Of a stretch of DNA of 64,000 bases, positions 6,744-17,436 are shown piece after piece (position 1 is the first letter of the stretch; the number at the start of each line of letters is the position of its first letter). This DNA comes from JAXLRU01 sp046330935 (lineage in GTDB: Bacteria > Actinomycetota > Actinomycetes > Actinomycetales > Kineosporiaceae). The DNA lies in contig JAXLRU010000002.1 of NCBI GenBank assembly GCA_046330935.1, positions 1,054,001-1,118,000 on the forward strand. Reading direction: 5' to 3'. A program made the position numbers and the translations under genes. Below the pieces are notes generated by a model, which was not told the DNA's origin, ran no database searches, and was given only the letters and a program-made list of their open reading frames with translations.

Positions 6744-9010
6744 CGCACGCGCTCGGCCAGGTCGAGCTGGGCGCACAGCAGCGCCGTCCACGTGACGCGG
6801 TCGACGGGGATGCCGTCGAGGCGGATCACGGGCAGGTTCAGCCGCAGCGTCGCCGCCGGGTCGACGACGTCCATCGCGCCCTCGACCGCGAGGGCGTCCA
6901 CCCGGCCGATCCCGGCCAGCCACGCCTTCGTCTCCTCCAGCGGGCGGGAGGCGTCGACGACCGCGATGACCAGCGCCGCGCGCAGCTGCCGCAGGGTGGC
7001 CCGCACGCGGGAGGCGTGCGTCGCGTCGAGCGCGAGGGTCTCGACCGCGGCCACGAGGTTGTCCATCTCCAGCGCCCGGTCGAGGGCCGCGTCACGCTGC
7101 GGGGCGTCGTCGGTGGGGACGACGACCACGCGCCGCGGGCGGTTGCCCACGGCCAGGTCGACGGCCACCCGGTGCGCCTCCATGACGACGTCCCCGGGCA
7201 GCCCCACGACCGCCACCACCGGGACGTCGGGGTCGGCGTCCAGCTCCGGCATCGGGGCGAGCATCGACATCACCGAGCTGAACCGGTCCCCGGCCTTGAG
7301 CCGGCGGGTCCACGCGCCCGGCACGCCGAGGCCGCGCAGCGTGCGCCGGTCGGCCGCCAGCCGCGTGTCGACCGGGCGTCGGACCCGGGTCTGCGGGTTC
7401 TCGGGCACGCTCAGCAGCGCCCGCAGCTCCTCCGCGTCGATGGCCTCGCCCGTCGCCGGGGAGACCGCGGGCGACGCGACGGGGGCGACGGCGACGGGCT
7501 CGGGTGCGATGGGCGCGGGTGCCGAGGCGATGGGGTCGGGTGCGAGGGCGATCGGCTCGGGCGTGACGGCGACGGGCTCGATCGTCGGCTCCTCGTCAAC
7601 GACGTCCGTGACCTCGGCGACGGCGACGACCTCGCCTGCCTCGACCACGTCCACGACCTCGTCAGGCTCGACGACCTCGTCAGCGTCGACGACGTCGTCA
7701 GCCGGCTGCTCGGCCGCCTCGTCGTAGGGCTGCTCGGCCGACTCGTCACCGGGCCGGTCGTCAGCGGGAGGCTGCCCGGCGGAGGTCGGCAGCGCGACGT
7801 CGGCGTAGGCGGCAGCGGCGCGAGGAGCCCCGAGGAACCCGCTGGGGATCGCCCAGGAGGTCGCGGGCTCGCCGCCGCGGGCGGGCTGGGCGGGCACGCC
7901 GCCGGGCAGGATCGTCGTCCCCGGCATCGCGCCGTGACCGGCGGACGGCGCGGCCCCACCGGCGCTCAGCGTCACCTTGCCGCTGGCCCGCAGCGTGTCG
8001 AGCAGCGTCGTGAACGCGGGCGCGGGGTCGTCGTCGCCCGCTTCGGCCTCGGCCACCGGCGAGTCGACGGCGGGCGCGAGGGTGTCGGCCGCAGGCAGCG
8101 CTTCCTGAACCGCAGCCGACGCCGGAGCGGGCGCCGGAGCGGGGCGGCGGACCGTGGGCTTGGTCGGCGCGTCGAGGATCGCCTCGAGGGCGTCGGCGAG
8201 CACCTCGGGACCCGCGACCGGCGCGGGCCCGTCGGCGAGGTCGAGCGCTGCGAGCCGCTCGGCGAGGCCGGGCACGCGGACGTCCGACGGGGACGGCGCA
8301 GGCGCGGGTGCCGGTGCGGCCGCGGACGCGCGGCGCGTGGTGCCGGAGTCGGTGGTCAGCACGAGGTCGTCGACCTGGTCGAGGACGGCGAGGGCGCGCG
8401 CCACGGCGGGAGTACCCCCCGCGGCCTCGTGGTAGGCGAACACGCGGCGACCGGGCGCGGCGTCCGCACCGGGAGCCGAGCCCGCACCGGCACCGGCACC
8501 GGACCCGAGCGCGCCGGGGACGTGCCGGGTCTCGGGCTCCTCGCTGTAGGGGAACAGCCGCCGGGGACCGCTGACGGCCTCGGCGGCGTCCTGCGCCTGG
8601 GCGACGGCCGCGGCGTGGGCCAGCGCACTCGTCAGCGCCGCGCCCACGGACCCGGCGGAGGCCTGCTCGGCGGCCTCGATGCGCGCGGCGAGGCGGGCGA
8701 GGGCGTCCTGGCTCAGCGGCGGGTCGTCGGCGACGGCGGCGACGGCGGCCGCAGCAGCCCCGGCAGCGGCTGCGCCACCGGAACCCCCGGCGGTGCCGGT
8801 ACGCCCCGCCGCGCCGGCCGCGGGAGCGGGCCCGTCGACGTCGGGGATCTCCACCGCGACCTCGAATCCCTCGCGGGCGAAGAACCCGAGGACGCCGCCG
8901 CGCCGCACCTTCTCGGCGCGCACGATCCGGGCGGTGGGGCCGCCTTCCTGAGCGGCCCGCGCGAGCAGGGCCTCCAGGTCGTCACCCTCAAGCAGCAAGT
9001 TCGTGGCCAC
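6740..9010 (-). CDS. FlhF-like protein with degenerate P-loop
   Basis: 756 residues with a GTG start that overlaps the end of flhA by 23 nt. The N-terminus (GDDLEALLARAAQEGGPTAR, then KVRRGGVLGFFAREGFEVAV) is the N-terminal motif of FlhF, the SRP-type GTPase that places flagella. Residues of about 60-540 are Ala/Pro/Asp-rich and low in complexity. The C-terminal 220 residues look like the FlhF G-domain fold (VPVVAVVGLPGDVVMEAH, VVVVPTDDAPQRDAALDRAL). Where a GTPase has GPTGVGKTT, this protein has GLPGDVVMEA, so the Walker A lysine and threonine are missing. It probably keeps a structural role without GTP hydrolysis. Position right after flhA is where flhF usually lies. Confidence 0.75.
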   Translation of the reverse strand: MATNLLLEGDDLEALLARAAQEGGPTARIVRAEKVRRGGVLGFFAREGFEVAVEIPDVDGPAPAAGAAGRTGTAGGSGGAAAAGAAAAAVAAVADDPPLSQDALARLAARIEAAEQASAGSVGAALTSALAHAAAVAQAQDAAEAVSGPRRLFPYSEEPETRHVPGALGSGAGAGAGSAPGADAAPGRRVFAYHEAAGGTPAVARALAVLDQVDDLVLTTDSGTTRRASAAAPAPAPAPSPSDVRVPGLAERLAALDLADGPAPVAGPEVLADALEAILDAPTKPTVRRPAPAPAPASAAVQEALPAADTLAPAVDSPVAEAEAGDDDPAPAFTTLLDTLRASGKVTLSAGGAAPSAGHGAMPGTTILPGGVPAQPARGGEPATSWAIPSGFLGAPRAAAAYADVALPTSAGQPPADDRPGDESAEQPYDEAAEQPADDVVDADEVVEPDEVVDVVEAGEVVAVAEVTDVVDEEPTIEPVAVTPEPIALAPDPIASAPAPIAPEPVAVAPVASPAVSPATGEAIDAEELRALLSVPENPQTRVRRPVDTRLAADRRTLRGLGVPGAWTRRLKAGDRFSSVMSMLAPMPELDADPDVPVVAVVGLPGDVVMEAHRVAVDLAVGNRPRRVVVVPTDDAPQRDAALDRALEMDNLVAAVETLALDATHASRVRATLRQLRAALVIAVVDASRPLEETKAWLAGIGRVDALAVEGAMDVVDPAATLRLNLPVIRLDGIPVDRVTWTALLCAQLDLAERVR

Positions 9011-11069
9011 GGCTCACCTGTCCAACGGTTTCGATCCGGGTCAGTCCGGCGGTCTCGGCGAAGGCCAGGACCGGCAGCTGGGGGAGGCTGCCGCGCAGCA
9101 GTCGCCGCATCGGCAGGCGCAACGGGCCCGCGACGAGCAGCACGGGCACGTGGCCCGCCTGCTCGGCGCGGGTGCTCAGCGTCGCCAGGTCGGTGACCAG
9201 GCGCTGGGCGTGGAAGGGGTCCAGGGCGAGGACGACGCCGGCGTCGCTCGCCCGCATCGCCTCGGCGAGCAACTGCTCGACGTCGGAGTCGACGACGATC
9301 GCCCACAGGGCGCCGTCGCGGGTGAAGGGGGCCGTCAGCGCGGGCCCGAGGGCCAGGCGGGCGGCCTCGAGCAGCGCGTCGGGGTCGGTGGTGACGCGGG
9401 CGCGCTGGCCGATGCCCTCCAGGACGCGGCCGAGGTCGCGGATGCTCACCTGCTCCTCCAGCAGCCCGTGCAGCACCCGCTGGACGCCCGACAGGGGCAG
9501 CAGGTTCGGCACCAGCTCCTCCACCGCGGCGGGCCGCTCGGCCTTGAGCAGGTCGAGCAGCTCGCGGGTGTCGTCGAGGGACAGCAGGCGGGCCGCGTGC
9601 TGGCGGACCATCTCGGCCAGGTGAGTGGTGACGACGGCGGCGCGCTCGACGAGCGTGGCGCCCACCATCTCGGCCGTCGCGCGGTGCTCGACCGGCACCC
9701 ACACGGCGGGCAGCCCGAACACGGGCTCGGTGGTGCGGCGTCCGGGCAGCATGTCGGGGGCGTCCCCGATGGCCAGCAGGTGGCCGCCGGGCGCCTCGCC
9801 CGTGGCGACGCTGACGCCGCCGATGCGGATCTCGTAGGTGCCGGGCACGAGCATCGCCCCGTCGCGGGTGCGCACGGGCGGCAGGACGATGCCGAGGTCG
9901 GAGGCCGTCTTGCGGCGAAGGGCCTTCACCCGGTCGAGCAGGTCGCCGCCGCGGCCGGCGTCGACGAGGTCGACGAGGTCGGGGGCGAGCAGCAGCTCCA
10001 GGGGGTCCACCTTGAGCGACTCGTTGACGGCGTCGGTGGCGGCCTGCTGGGCCGGGCTCGCGCCGCCCGCGGGCAGGGCGGCCGCGGCGCGCTTGTCGAT
10101 GGCCGCCTGCTCCTCCTCGGCCAACAGGTCGGCGTGCGAGCGGCTGCGGGTGCTCGCGAACAGGATCAGCCCACCTGCGATCGCGAACGGCAGCTTCGGC
10201 ATGCCCGGGATCAGCATCAGCGCGATCAGGGCCGCCCCGGCGATCTGCAGGGCCTCCTTGTGCCGGGAGAACTGCCCGAGCAGGTCCGAGCCGACGTCGC
10301 CGTCGCTGGTCGAGCGGGTGACGATGACGCCGGTCGCCACCGACATCAGCAGCGCCGGGATCTGAGAGACCAGGCCGTCGCCGACCGTCAGCAGGCTGTA
10401 GGTGTTGATGGCCTCGCCGGGAGACATGCCGCGCTGCAGCATCCCCACCGCGAACCCGCCGAGCAGGTTGACGAACGTGATGATGATCGCGGCGATGGCG
10501 TCGCCCTTGACGAACTTGGTGCCACCGTCCATGGCGCCGTAGAAGTCGGCCTCGGCGCCGACCTCCTTGCGGCGACGGCGCGCCTCGTCCTCGTCGATGA
10601 GGCCGGCGTTCAGGTCGGCGTCGATCGCCATCTGCTTGCCGGGCATCGCATCGAGGGTGAACCGGGCGCCGACCTCGGCGACGCGCGCCGCACCGTTGGT
10701 CACGACCGTCAACTGGATGATGATCAGGATCGCGAAGACCACCAGGCCGATCACCAGCGAGCCGCCGATGACGATGTGGCCGAAGCTGTCGATCACGTGC
10801 CCGGCGAAGCCGTCGCGCAGCACGAGCCGCGTCGAGGAGACGTTGAGGGCCAGGCGCAGGATCGTGCCGACCAGCACGAGCGTGGGGAAGACCGCGAACT
10901 CCAGCGGCTTGCGCACCTGCATCGCGATCAGCAGGACGACGAGGCTGCCCGCGATGTTCGCCGAGATCAGGATGTCGAGGACGGCCGCGGGCAGCGGCAC
11001 GACCATCATCACCACGACGGCGACGACGACGATCGGCACGGCGAGCCGGGCGAGCCGGTTGGACGACAT
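8988..11069 (-). CDS. flhA: Flagellar type III export gate protein FlhA
   Basis: 693 residues from the ATG at 11069, which has GGAGG 7 nt upstream; longer upstream frames lack family similarity. The N-terminal half has about eight membrane helices (e.g. AVPIVVVAVVVMMVVPLPAA as LAVPIVVVAVVVMMVV, VLIGLVVFAILIIIQLTVV region). The family signature follows: VAEVGARFTLDAMPGKQMAI, then DADLNAGLIDEDEA. The C-terminal cytosolic domain docks chaperone-substrate complexes and forms the nonameric ring. It starts the last flagellar transcription unit, is divergent from a CalY-like gene and overlaps the FlhF-like gene. Confidence 0.97.
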   Translation of the reverse strand: MSSNRLARLAVPIVVVAVVVMMVVPLPAAVLDILISANIAGSLVVLLIAMQVRKPLEFAVFPTLVLVGTILRLALNVSSTRLVLRDGFAGHVIDSFGHIVIGGSLVIGLVVFAILIIIQLTVVTNGAARVAEVGARFTLDAMPGKQMAIDADLNAGLIDEDEARRRRKEVGAEADFYGAMDGGTKFVKGDAIAAIIITFVNLLGGFAVGMLQRGMSPGEAINTYSLLTVGDGLVSQIPALLMSVATGVIVTRSTSDGDVGSDLLGQFSRHKEALQIAGAALIALMLIPGMPKLPFAIAGGLILFASTRSRSHADLLAEEEQAAIDKRAAAALPAGGASPAQQAATDAVNESLKVDPLELLLAPDLVDLVDAGRGGDLLDRVKALRRKTASDLGIVLPPVRTRDGAMLVPGTYEIRIGGVSVATGEAPGGHLLAIGDAPDMLPGRRTTEPVFGLPAVWVPVEHRATAEMVGATLVERAAVVTTHLAEMVRQHAARLLSLDDTRELLDLLKAERPAAVEELVPNLLPLSGVQRVLHGLLEEQVSIRDLGRVLEGIGQRARVTTDPDALLEAARLALGPALTAPFTRDGALWAIVVDSDVEQLLAEAMRASDAGVVLALDPFHAQRLVTDLATLSTRAEQAGHVPVLLVAGPLRLPMRRLLRGSLPQLPVLAFAETAGLTRIETVGQVSRGHELAA

Positions 11070-11272
11070 CAGGCCTCCGAGCCTCGCGGAGGAACGGCAC
11101 GACGCGCGTGCGGTGCTCCGGTAGGGCGACGAATCATCGGCCCCGCGCGAGATCCGTGCGCGGGAGGGGGCAGCCGTCCATGGCTGAGAGGGTTCTCGGG
11201 CCCCGGGCGCCGGAACTTGAGCCACCCGTCCGGGTGAGTGGTCTGCCAGTGGGGTGACGCCATGTGTCGTTC

Positions 11273-11292
11273 GGGGTTGAGAAGTCAACCCC
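11273..11292. promoter_or_regulatory. Inverted repeat overlapping a promoter (operator candidate)
   Basis: GGGGTTGA-GAAG-TCAACCCC is a perfect 8-bp inverted repeat with a 4-nt spacer. Its right arm contains the TCAA of the sigma-28-like promoter just downstream, so a protein bound here could block that promoter. It lies in the divergent region between flhA and the CalY-like gene. Confidence 0.5.
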
Positions 11293-11311
11293 TGGCAGGG
11301 ACGGCCGATGA
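11285..11311 (+). promoter_or_regulatory. Sigma-28/WhiG-like promoter for the CalY-like gene
   Basis: TCAA at 11285-11288, exactly 15 nt of spacer, then GCCGATGA at 11304-11311. The flagellar sigma consensus is TAAA-N15-GCCGATAA, and actinobacterial WhiG/FliA relatives recognise nearly the same. It is 57 nt upstream of the start of the exported-protein gene. This is the only such match I found in the flagellar region with both elements correctly spaced. Confidence 0.55.
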
Positions 11312-11367
11312 ACTCCTTGTCATCGCAGCTCCACCCACCGAACAGGTCCGACGCACGGAGGACACCA

Positions 11368-12003
11368 ATGCGCACCACTCGTCGTCACGGCACCCCGGCG
11401 AAGGCCCCCGCCGTCCGCCGTCGCCGTCCCGGCATCGTGGCTGCGGCCGTCCTGGTCGGGCTGCTCGGCAGCGGCGGCTTCGTCTGGCACAGCACCGAGG
11501 CCGCGTTCACGGCCACCACCGCCACGCCGTCCAACTCCTGGACCACCGGTAGCGTCACGATCAGCGACGACGACGCGGGCGTCGCGCTGTTCACCACCGC
11601 CACCAACCTCAAGCCGGCCGACACGGGCACCAAGTGCATCAAGGTGACCTACAGCGGCACCCTGACGCCGTCGGGCATCAAGTTCTACGCCTCGGCGCTG
11701 GCCGACTCCGCGCCCAGCCTGGCGGCCTACCTCGACATGGTCATCGACGTCTCCGCCGACAACGGCGTGGGCGACTTCTCCAGCTGCGGTTCGTTCTCGG
11801 GCACCAACCTCTACACCGGCACGCTGGCGAACCTGCGCACGACCAACAGCGCATACGCCTCAGGTCTGGGCACCTGGACGCCGACGGGCGGTGTGACGAC
11901 CACCCGCACCTTCCGCATCAAGTACACGCTGAACGCCTCCGCCCCGGACACCGTCCAGGGCAAGACGGCGTCGGCGACCTTCACGTGGGAAGCGAACAGC
12001 TGA
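11368..12003 (+). CDS. Exported CalY/TasA-like protein (SipW-dependent signal peptide)
   Basis: 211 residues. A basic N-terminus is followed by a hydrophobic stretch (GIVAAAVLVGLLGSGGF) and then STEAAFTATTATPSNSWTTG. This is the pattern of SipW-dependent secreted proteins, in which a TEAAFT/T-A-TATPSN region follows the cleavage site. The mature part is Thr/Ser/Gly-rich, beta-sheet-like, with two Cys (KCI, SCG) that could pair. GGAGG lies 8 nt before the ATG. The next gene, only 4 nt away, is a SipW-type signal peptidase. In firmicutes such proteins form biofilm fibres or are camelysin proteases; a surface fibre subunit is plausible here. The sigma-28-like promoter upstream suggests co-expression with late flagellar genes. 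Confidence 0.75.
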   Translation: MRTTRRHGTPAKAPAVRRRRPGIVAAAVLVGLLGSGGFVWHSTEAAFTATTATPSNSWTTGSVTISDDDAGVALFTTATNLKPADTGTKCIKVTYSGTLTPSGIKFYASALADSAPSLAAYLDMVIDVSADNGVGDFSSCGSFSGTNLYTGTLANLRTTNSAYASGLGTWTPTGGVTTTRTFRIKYTLNASAPDTVQGKTASATFTWEANS

Positions 12004-12007
12004 TCCG

Positions 12008-13396
<1,389 letters not shown>

Positions 13397-13435
13397 GCGG
13401 CCTTGCGCACCGCGGCCTGAGCGGCCGGGCGGGCG

Positions 13436-15142
13436 TCAGCTCTTGGCGCCCATGGAGATCAGCTTGGCGGCGGCGTCGGACAGGCGCACGACGCCCACCA
13501 TGTCGATCTGCTTCTCCTGTTCGCGCAGGTCGGTGACGTCGTACCCGAACTGCTCGACGTACTCGGCGACGGCGCGCAGCGCCGCCCGGCGCAGGGGGAC
13601 CGCCGACATCACCTCGTCGCCGAGGGCGTAGTAGAGCATCCGACCGGGGTCGCTGATCTGCTCGCGCAGGCTCTCGCTCGCGCCGTAGTTGAACGGGACG
13701 CCGTCGCGGTGGGCCTTCTCGTTGCGGCGGCAGATGCGGCGCCAGTTGCGCCCGTTGCGGCGTGCGGCAGCGAGCCGGGGCCAGCACTGCGAGATGAGCC
13801 GGCCCGTGCTGCGCCACGACGCGGCGAGGGTGTGCCGCATGACGCGCATCCTGCCGTCGGGGAAGTCGCCGACCTTCGCGTAGCGGCCCTTCAGCGGGGG
13901 CAACACGTGTTCACTGGCCTCGATCTGCAGCACCGTGCCGTGCAGCCGCGCGTGCAGCAGCAGGGTGACCACGAGCTGCCCGCCCCAGCTGATCCGCTGC
14001 GCGGCCACGTAGGTGCGGGCGAACACCGCGGGAGCGTCGGCGAAGCTGTCGACCACCTCCGGGTCGATCCGCGCCCGGGGGTGGCAGCGCGCGTGCGTCC
14101 AGCCGTCGCACAAGCCCTCGATCTTGCGGGCGTTGCCCCCGCGGGCGTACAGGCGTTGCTCGACCCGCACCCCGGACAGCGGACCCTGGCGCAGCCGCCG
14201 CATCACGTGGTGGTGCAGGCCGGACGCCGTCACGTCGGCGCCGTCGGGCCGTGCAGCGCCGGGGTCGCGGCGGGCGCGTGAGAGGTCGATCGACAGCGTC
14301 CAGTTCTCCAGCATCCGCCCGTCGCCGACGAAGGGCACCGACCCGGCGAACGCGACGACGTTGGCCGTCGCCAGCTCCTCCAGCGCCGCGACGTCGTCCG
14401 GGCTCAGACCGGCACCGGCGAGGTCGCGGACCGGCGTCGGGTCCTTCATCGCGGCGACCGCCCGGGCGCGGGTGCCCGCGTAGTGCTGGTGCACCACGAG
14501 GAACGACGCGAGGAACACGTAGATCGGGGAGGCGAACAGCAGCGTCAGCCCCACCCGCCAGGGCAACCCGCCCAGGTTGACGATCGCGGCGGTGAACAGC
14601 GCGATCACGAAGCCGCTCACGGTGACCCAGCGCAGCTGCTGGTCCCGCGCGTCCCAGCGCTGCACGGACTCGCGGGCGTGGCGCATCAGGGCCACCAGGT
14701 CGACCCCCCAGACCGGGGCCGCCGCGTTGTAGTTGCCGCCGAGCAGTCCGTCGGCGACGCCCTTCGCCATGGGGTGGTAGAGGTGCGCGTGGGCGCAGAG
14801 CGCGCGGGTGATCCCGTCTCCCTGCTCGTACAGCGGGGGCGGGACGGCGCGGACGATCTCGTCGTCGTCCGCGGGCAGCACGATCGTGGGGTTCGTGGCC
14901 TCGGCAGGTCCGGCGCCGGGCCCGCTCTGGTCGGACGTGCGCTGCGACGCGTGCTCGCCGGTGCCGAGCGGCTGCCAGCCCGGGTCGGGCCAACCAGCGT
15001 CGGGCCAGTCGGGCTCGGCCGCGGGCGCAGCGCCGGCGTCCTCGCGGATCCCGGGCTCCTCGCGGAGGTCGACCACGAGCGTGGGCGTGCCGTCGGGGCC
15101 AAGGTCGGGAGCGCCGTCGTCGGGCTGCTCGGGCTCGGCCAT
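13436..15142 (-). CDS. Large membrane protein of unknown function
   Basis: 568 residues starting at ATG 15142. The first 130 residues are acidic and Pro-rich. Two neighbouring membrane helices follow (WVTVSGFVIALFTAAIVNL and VGLTLLFASPIYVFLASFLV), then about 370 cytosolic residues. Recognisable but unassigned motifs are ALCAHAHLYHPMAKGV before the helices and NYGASESLREQISDPGRM near the end. I know similar proteins only as uncharacterised actinobacterial membrane proteins. It is convergent with the signal-peptidase gene (39 nt between stops) and divides that module from flhB. Confidence 0.75.
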   Translation of the reverse strand: MAEPEQPDDGAPDLGPDGTPTLVVDLREEPGIREDAGAAPAAEPDWPDAGWPDPGWQPLGTGEHASQRTSDQSGPGAGPAEATNPTIVLPADDDEIVRAVPPPLYEQGDGITRALCAHAHLYHPMAKGVADGLLGGNYNAAAPVWGVDLVALMRHARESVQRWDARDQQLRWVTVSGFVIALFTAAIVNLGGLPWRVGLTLLFASPIYVFLASFLVVHQHYAGTRARAVAAMKDPTPVRDLAGAGLSPDDVAALEELATANVVAFAGSVPFVGDGRMLENWTLSIDLSRARRDPGAARPDGADVTASGLHHHVMRRLRQGPLSGVRVEQRLYARGGNARKIEGLCDGWTHARCHPRARIDPEVVDSFADAPAVFARTYVAAQRISWGGQLVVTLLLHARLHGTVLQIEASEHVLPPLKGRYAKVGDFPDGRMRVMRHTLAASWRSTGRLISQCWPRLAAARRNGRNWRRICRRNEKAHRDGVPFNYGASESLREQISDPGRMLYYALGDEVMSAVPLRRAALRAVAEYVEQFGYDVTDLREQEKQIDMVGVVRLSDAAAKLISMGAKS

Positions 15143-15290
15143 GGCACCTCCCGCGACGCCTCGGGTGCGCCCCCGCCGTACGGGAAGGCGCTGATCCGGC
15201 CACTGTAGCCAGCCCCGCCGACGCTCGGCCGCGTCGACGCTCGCGCGTGGTCGACGCTCGGCCCTGTGGCGGCGCGGGCGCTGGGAGCCG

Positions 15291-15308
15291 GCCCGCCCCG
15301 GGGCGGGC
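15291..15308 (-). terminator. GC-rich palindrome directly after flhB
   Basis: GCCCGCCCCGGGGCGGGC is fully palindromic; with a CCGG loop it gives a 7-bp all-GC stem. It touches the flhB stop codon at 15309 and is the likely end of the fliR-flhB unit. Confidence 0.6.
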
Positions 15309-16511
15309 TCAGCTCCCGCGCGTCCCGGCGCGAGGGGCGGCGGCCCGGGGACGGGCCCCGCGGGACTGCCGCTTCAGCGTCACCCGGCGCCGGTTGACCT
15401 CGACCCGCGTGGGCAGGTCGGGCAGGGCGGCCGTGCGCGAGGACCGGCTGGCGGACGCCGTCGGCGAGGGCTTCCCGGCGGCCATCACGAACGCGAGGAT
15501 CTTGGCGACGGCCAGGTACAGCTCGCCGGGGATCTCCTCGCCGACCTCGCAGATCCGGTAGAGGGCCCGGCAGAGCGGCTTGTCCTCGACCACGGGCACG
15601 CGCGCCTCCCGCGCCCGCTCGCGTATCTTCAGCGCGAGCGCGCCGGCGCCCTTGGCGATGACCCGTGGCGCCCCGCGCCCCCGCTTGTACGACAGCGCCA
15701 CGGCGTAGTGCGTGGGGTTGACGAGCACGACGTCGGCCTCGGAGACGGCCTTCAGCATCCGGTTGCGGCTCATCGCGAGCTGGCGACTGCGGATCGCCGA
15801 CTTCACCTGCGGGTCGCCCTCGGACTGCTTGTGCTCGTCCTTGATGTCGCGCAGGCTCATCCGCAGCTTCTTCATCACCTGCCGGCGCTGGTAGGAGTAG
15901 TCCGCGACGGCGAGGACGACGCCCGCGACGACGGCGGCCCACACGGTGGTGGTGAGGGAGTGCCGGGCGGCGTCGAGCACCCCCCGCAGGGTCAGGGTGC
16001 CGGCGAGCATCTGCGGCACGGTGCCCTTGCCCAGGGCGTAGGCGACCCCGCCGATGACGATCACCTTGGCCAGCGCCTTCGCGGCCTCCCAGACCGCGTG
16101 CATGCCGAACATGCGCTTGACGCCCTGCAGCGGGTTCATCCGCTTGAACGTGGGCTTGATCGCCTTGCCCGACGGGTGCACGCCCTGAGCGGCGGTGACG
16201 GCGAGGCCGGCGAGGGTCGCAGCGGCCGCGAGCGGCCACACGCTGCCCAGGACCGCGCCCGGCACCTCGCCGAGGGTGTGCAGGGCGACGGCGGGGCTGG
16301 GGTCCGCGGCCACGCCCGCCCACTCCGTCGTGAAGGCCTCGAACCTGTCGGTGACCCGGCCCACCGTCGTCCCGAGCATCGCGAAGCCCGCGCCGATCCC
16401 CGCCCAGATCGCGGCGTCGGGAGTGCGCGGGAACTGGCCCTCGCTGCGGGCCTTCTTGAGCCGTTTCGGTGTCGGCTTCTCGGTCTTGTCCCCGCCCTCA
16501 CCGCCCGACAT
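15309..16511 (-). CDS. flhB: Flagellar export switch protein FlhB
   Basis: 400 residues. The N-terminus has the family start EKTEKPTPKRLKKARSEGQ (here DKTEKPTPKRLKKARSEGQF). Four membrane helices follow (e.g. IWAGIGAGFAMLGTTVG, WAAVVAGVVLAVADY). The autocleavage motif Asn265-Pro266-Thr267-His268 is intact in VVLVNPTHYAVAL, so the switch from hook to filament substrates should work. The last 45 residues are a basic Ser/Ala/Arg-rich tail. The ATG overlaps the fliR stop by 1 nt (TGATG). Confidence 0.96.
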   Translation of the reverse strand: MSGGEGGDKTEKPTPKRLKKARSEGQFPRTPDAAIWAGIGAGFAMLGTTVGRVTDRFEAFTTEWAGVAADPSPAVALHTLGEVPGAVLGSVWPLAAAATLAGLAVTAAQGVHPSGKAIKPTFKRMNPLQGVKRMFGMHAVWEAAKALAKVIVIGGVAYALGKGTVPQMLAGTLTLRGVLDAARHSLTTTVWAAVVAGVVLAVADYSYQRRQVMKKLRMSLRDIKDEHKQSEGDPQVKSAIRSRQLAMSRNRMLKAVSEADVVLVNPTHYAVALSYKRGRGAPRVIAKGAGALALKIRERAREARVPVVEDKPLCRALYRICEVGEEIPGELYLAVAKILAFVMAAGKPSPTASASRSSRTAALPDLPTRVEVNRRRVTLKRQSRGARPRAAAPRAGTRGS

Positions 16512-17284
16512 CAGCCGGCTCCGACGACGCGGAGGATGTCGCCCACGCCGCGCTCCACGGCCGACCCGAGGACGTCGGGCAGGCGCACGACGATCATCCC
16601 CACGATCGTCAGCGTCAGCATGATCTTCAGCGGGAAGCTCAGCGCGAACGCGTTGAGCGCGGGCGCGGCACGCGTGAGCAGGCCCAGCGTGACGTCGGCG
16701 ACGAGCATGACGGCGATCAGCGGCCCCGCCACCTGCACCGCGGCCGTCATCAGGGAGCCGGCGCCCTCGGTGACCGCGGCCGCCATGGCCGAGGGCTTGA
16801 GGTCGGTGCCCGGCATCACCTGGACGCTGCGCGACAGCCCCTGCAGCACGGTCAGGTGCAGGTCGGTGGCCACGAGCAGGGTGACCGCCAGGTAGGCGTG
16901 CAGCCGCCCCATCACGGAGTTCTGCACCATCATCAGCGGGTCCATGGCCATGCTGAGGCTGAACCCGCCCGCGACGTCGATCAGGTCGCCGACCATCTGC
17001 ACGACGCTCACCGCGAGCTGCACCAGGAAGCCCAGGGCGGCGCCGACGGCCACCTGCAGGGCGAGGGAGGGCAGGGTCTGGACGTCGTCCAGCTGCGGAG
17101 CGCCCCGACCCATCGGCGTCGCCAGCGGGATCGCCAGCGCCATCGCGAGGGTGGCCTTCGCGCGGCCCGGGAGGGTGCGGGTGTTGAACGGCGGGGCCGT
17201 GAGCACGAAGCCCGCGGCCCGGGCGGTGGCGAGCAGGAACCCCACCAGCGTCGACTGGGCCAGCGCCAGCTCGAGGCCGCTCAT
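16511..17284 (-). CDS. fliR: Flagellar export gate protein FliR
   Basis: 257 residues from ATG 17284; membrane protein with about six helices (LVGFLLATARAAGFVLTAPP, LQVAVGAALGFLVQLAVSVV). The family region VGDLIDVAGGFSLSMAMDPL is complete. FliR joins FliP and FliQ in the core of the export gate. It begins its own unit here, separated from fliQ by about 4.2 kb of unrelated genes, and is coupled to flhB. Confidence 0.95.
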   Translation of the reverse strand: MSGLELALAQSTLVGFLLATARAAGFVLTAPPFNTRTLPGRAKATLAMALAIPLATPMGRGAPQLDDVQTLPSLALQVAVGAALGFLVQLAVSVVQMVGDLIDVAGGFSLSMAMDPLMMVQNSVMGRLHAYLAVTLLVATDLHLTVLQGLSRSVQVMPGTDLKPSAMAAAVTEGAGSLMTAAVQVAGPLIAVMLVADVTLGLLTRAAPALNAFALSFPLKIMLTLTIVGMIVVRLPDVLGSAVERGVGDILRVVGAG

Positions 17285-17436
17285 CGGCGACCTCCGGCGG
17301 TGCGGGCGGCGGACGGCATCGCGGGGCGAACTCCTCGGGCCAGGCGCGGTGGCACGCGGAGGTGACCGCGCGCGGGTGGAGGGCCGTCCGTGGCCCGCCT
17401 CCGTTGTCGACCGCGCGCGGCCACCCCTTGAGGGCC

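Noticed and set aside
3630..7727. 1365-codon plus-strand open frame
   Set aside because: It is antisense to katG, furA and the FlhF-like gene, has Arg/Gly/Val-rich composition without any domain, and exists only because stops are rare at this GC content.
11133..11140. Second sigma-28 promoter, minus strand, before flhA
   Set aside because: The -10-like GCCGATGA is present on the minus strand, but 15-16 nt upstream there is only CGCA/GCGC and no TNAA element.
7016..11237. Two long plus-strand frames opposite the FlhF-like gene and flhA
   Set aside because: Antisense shadows; the minus-strand proteins have clear family signatures and overlapping operon structure.
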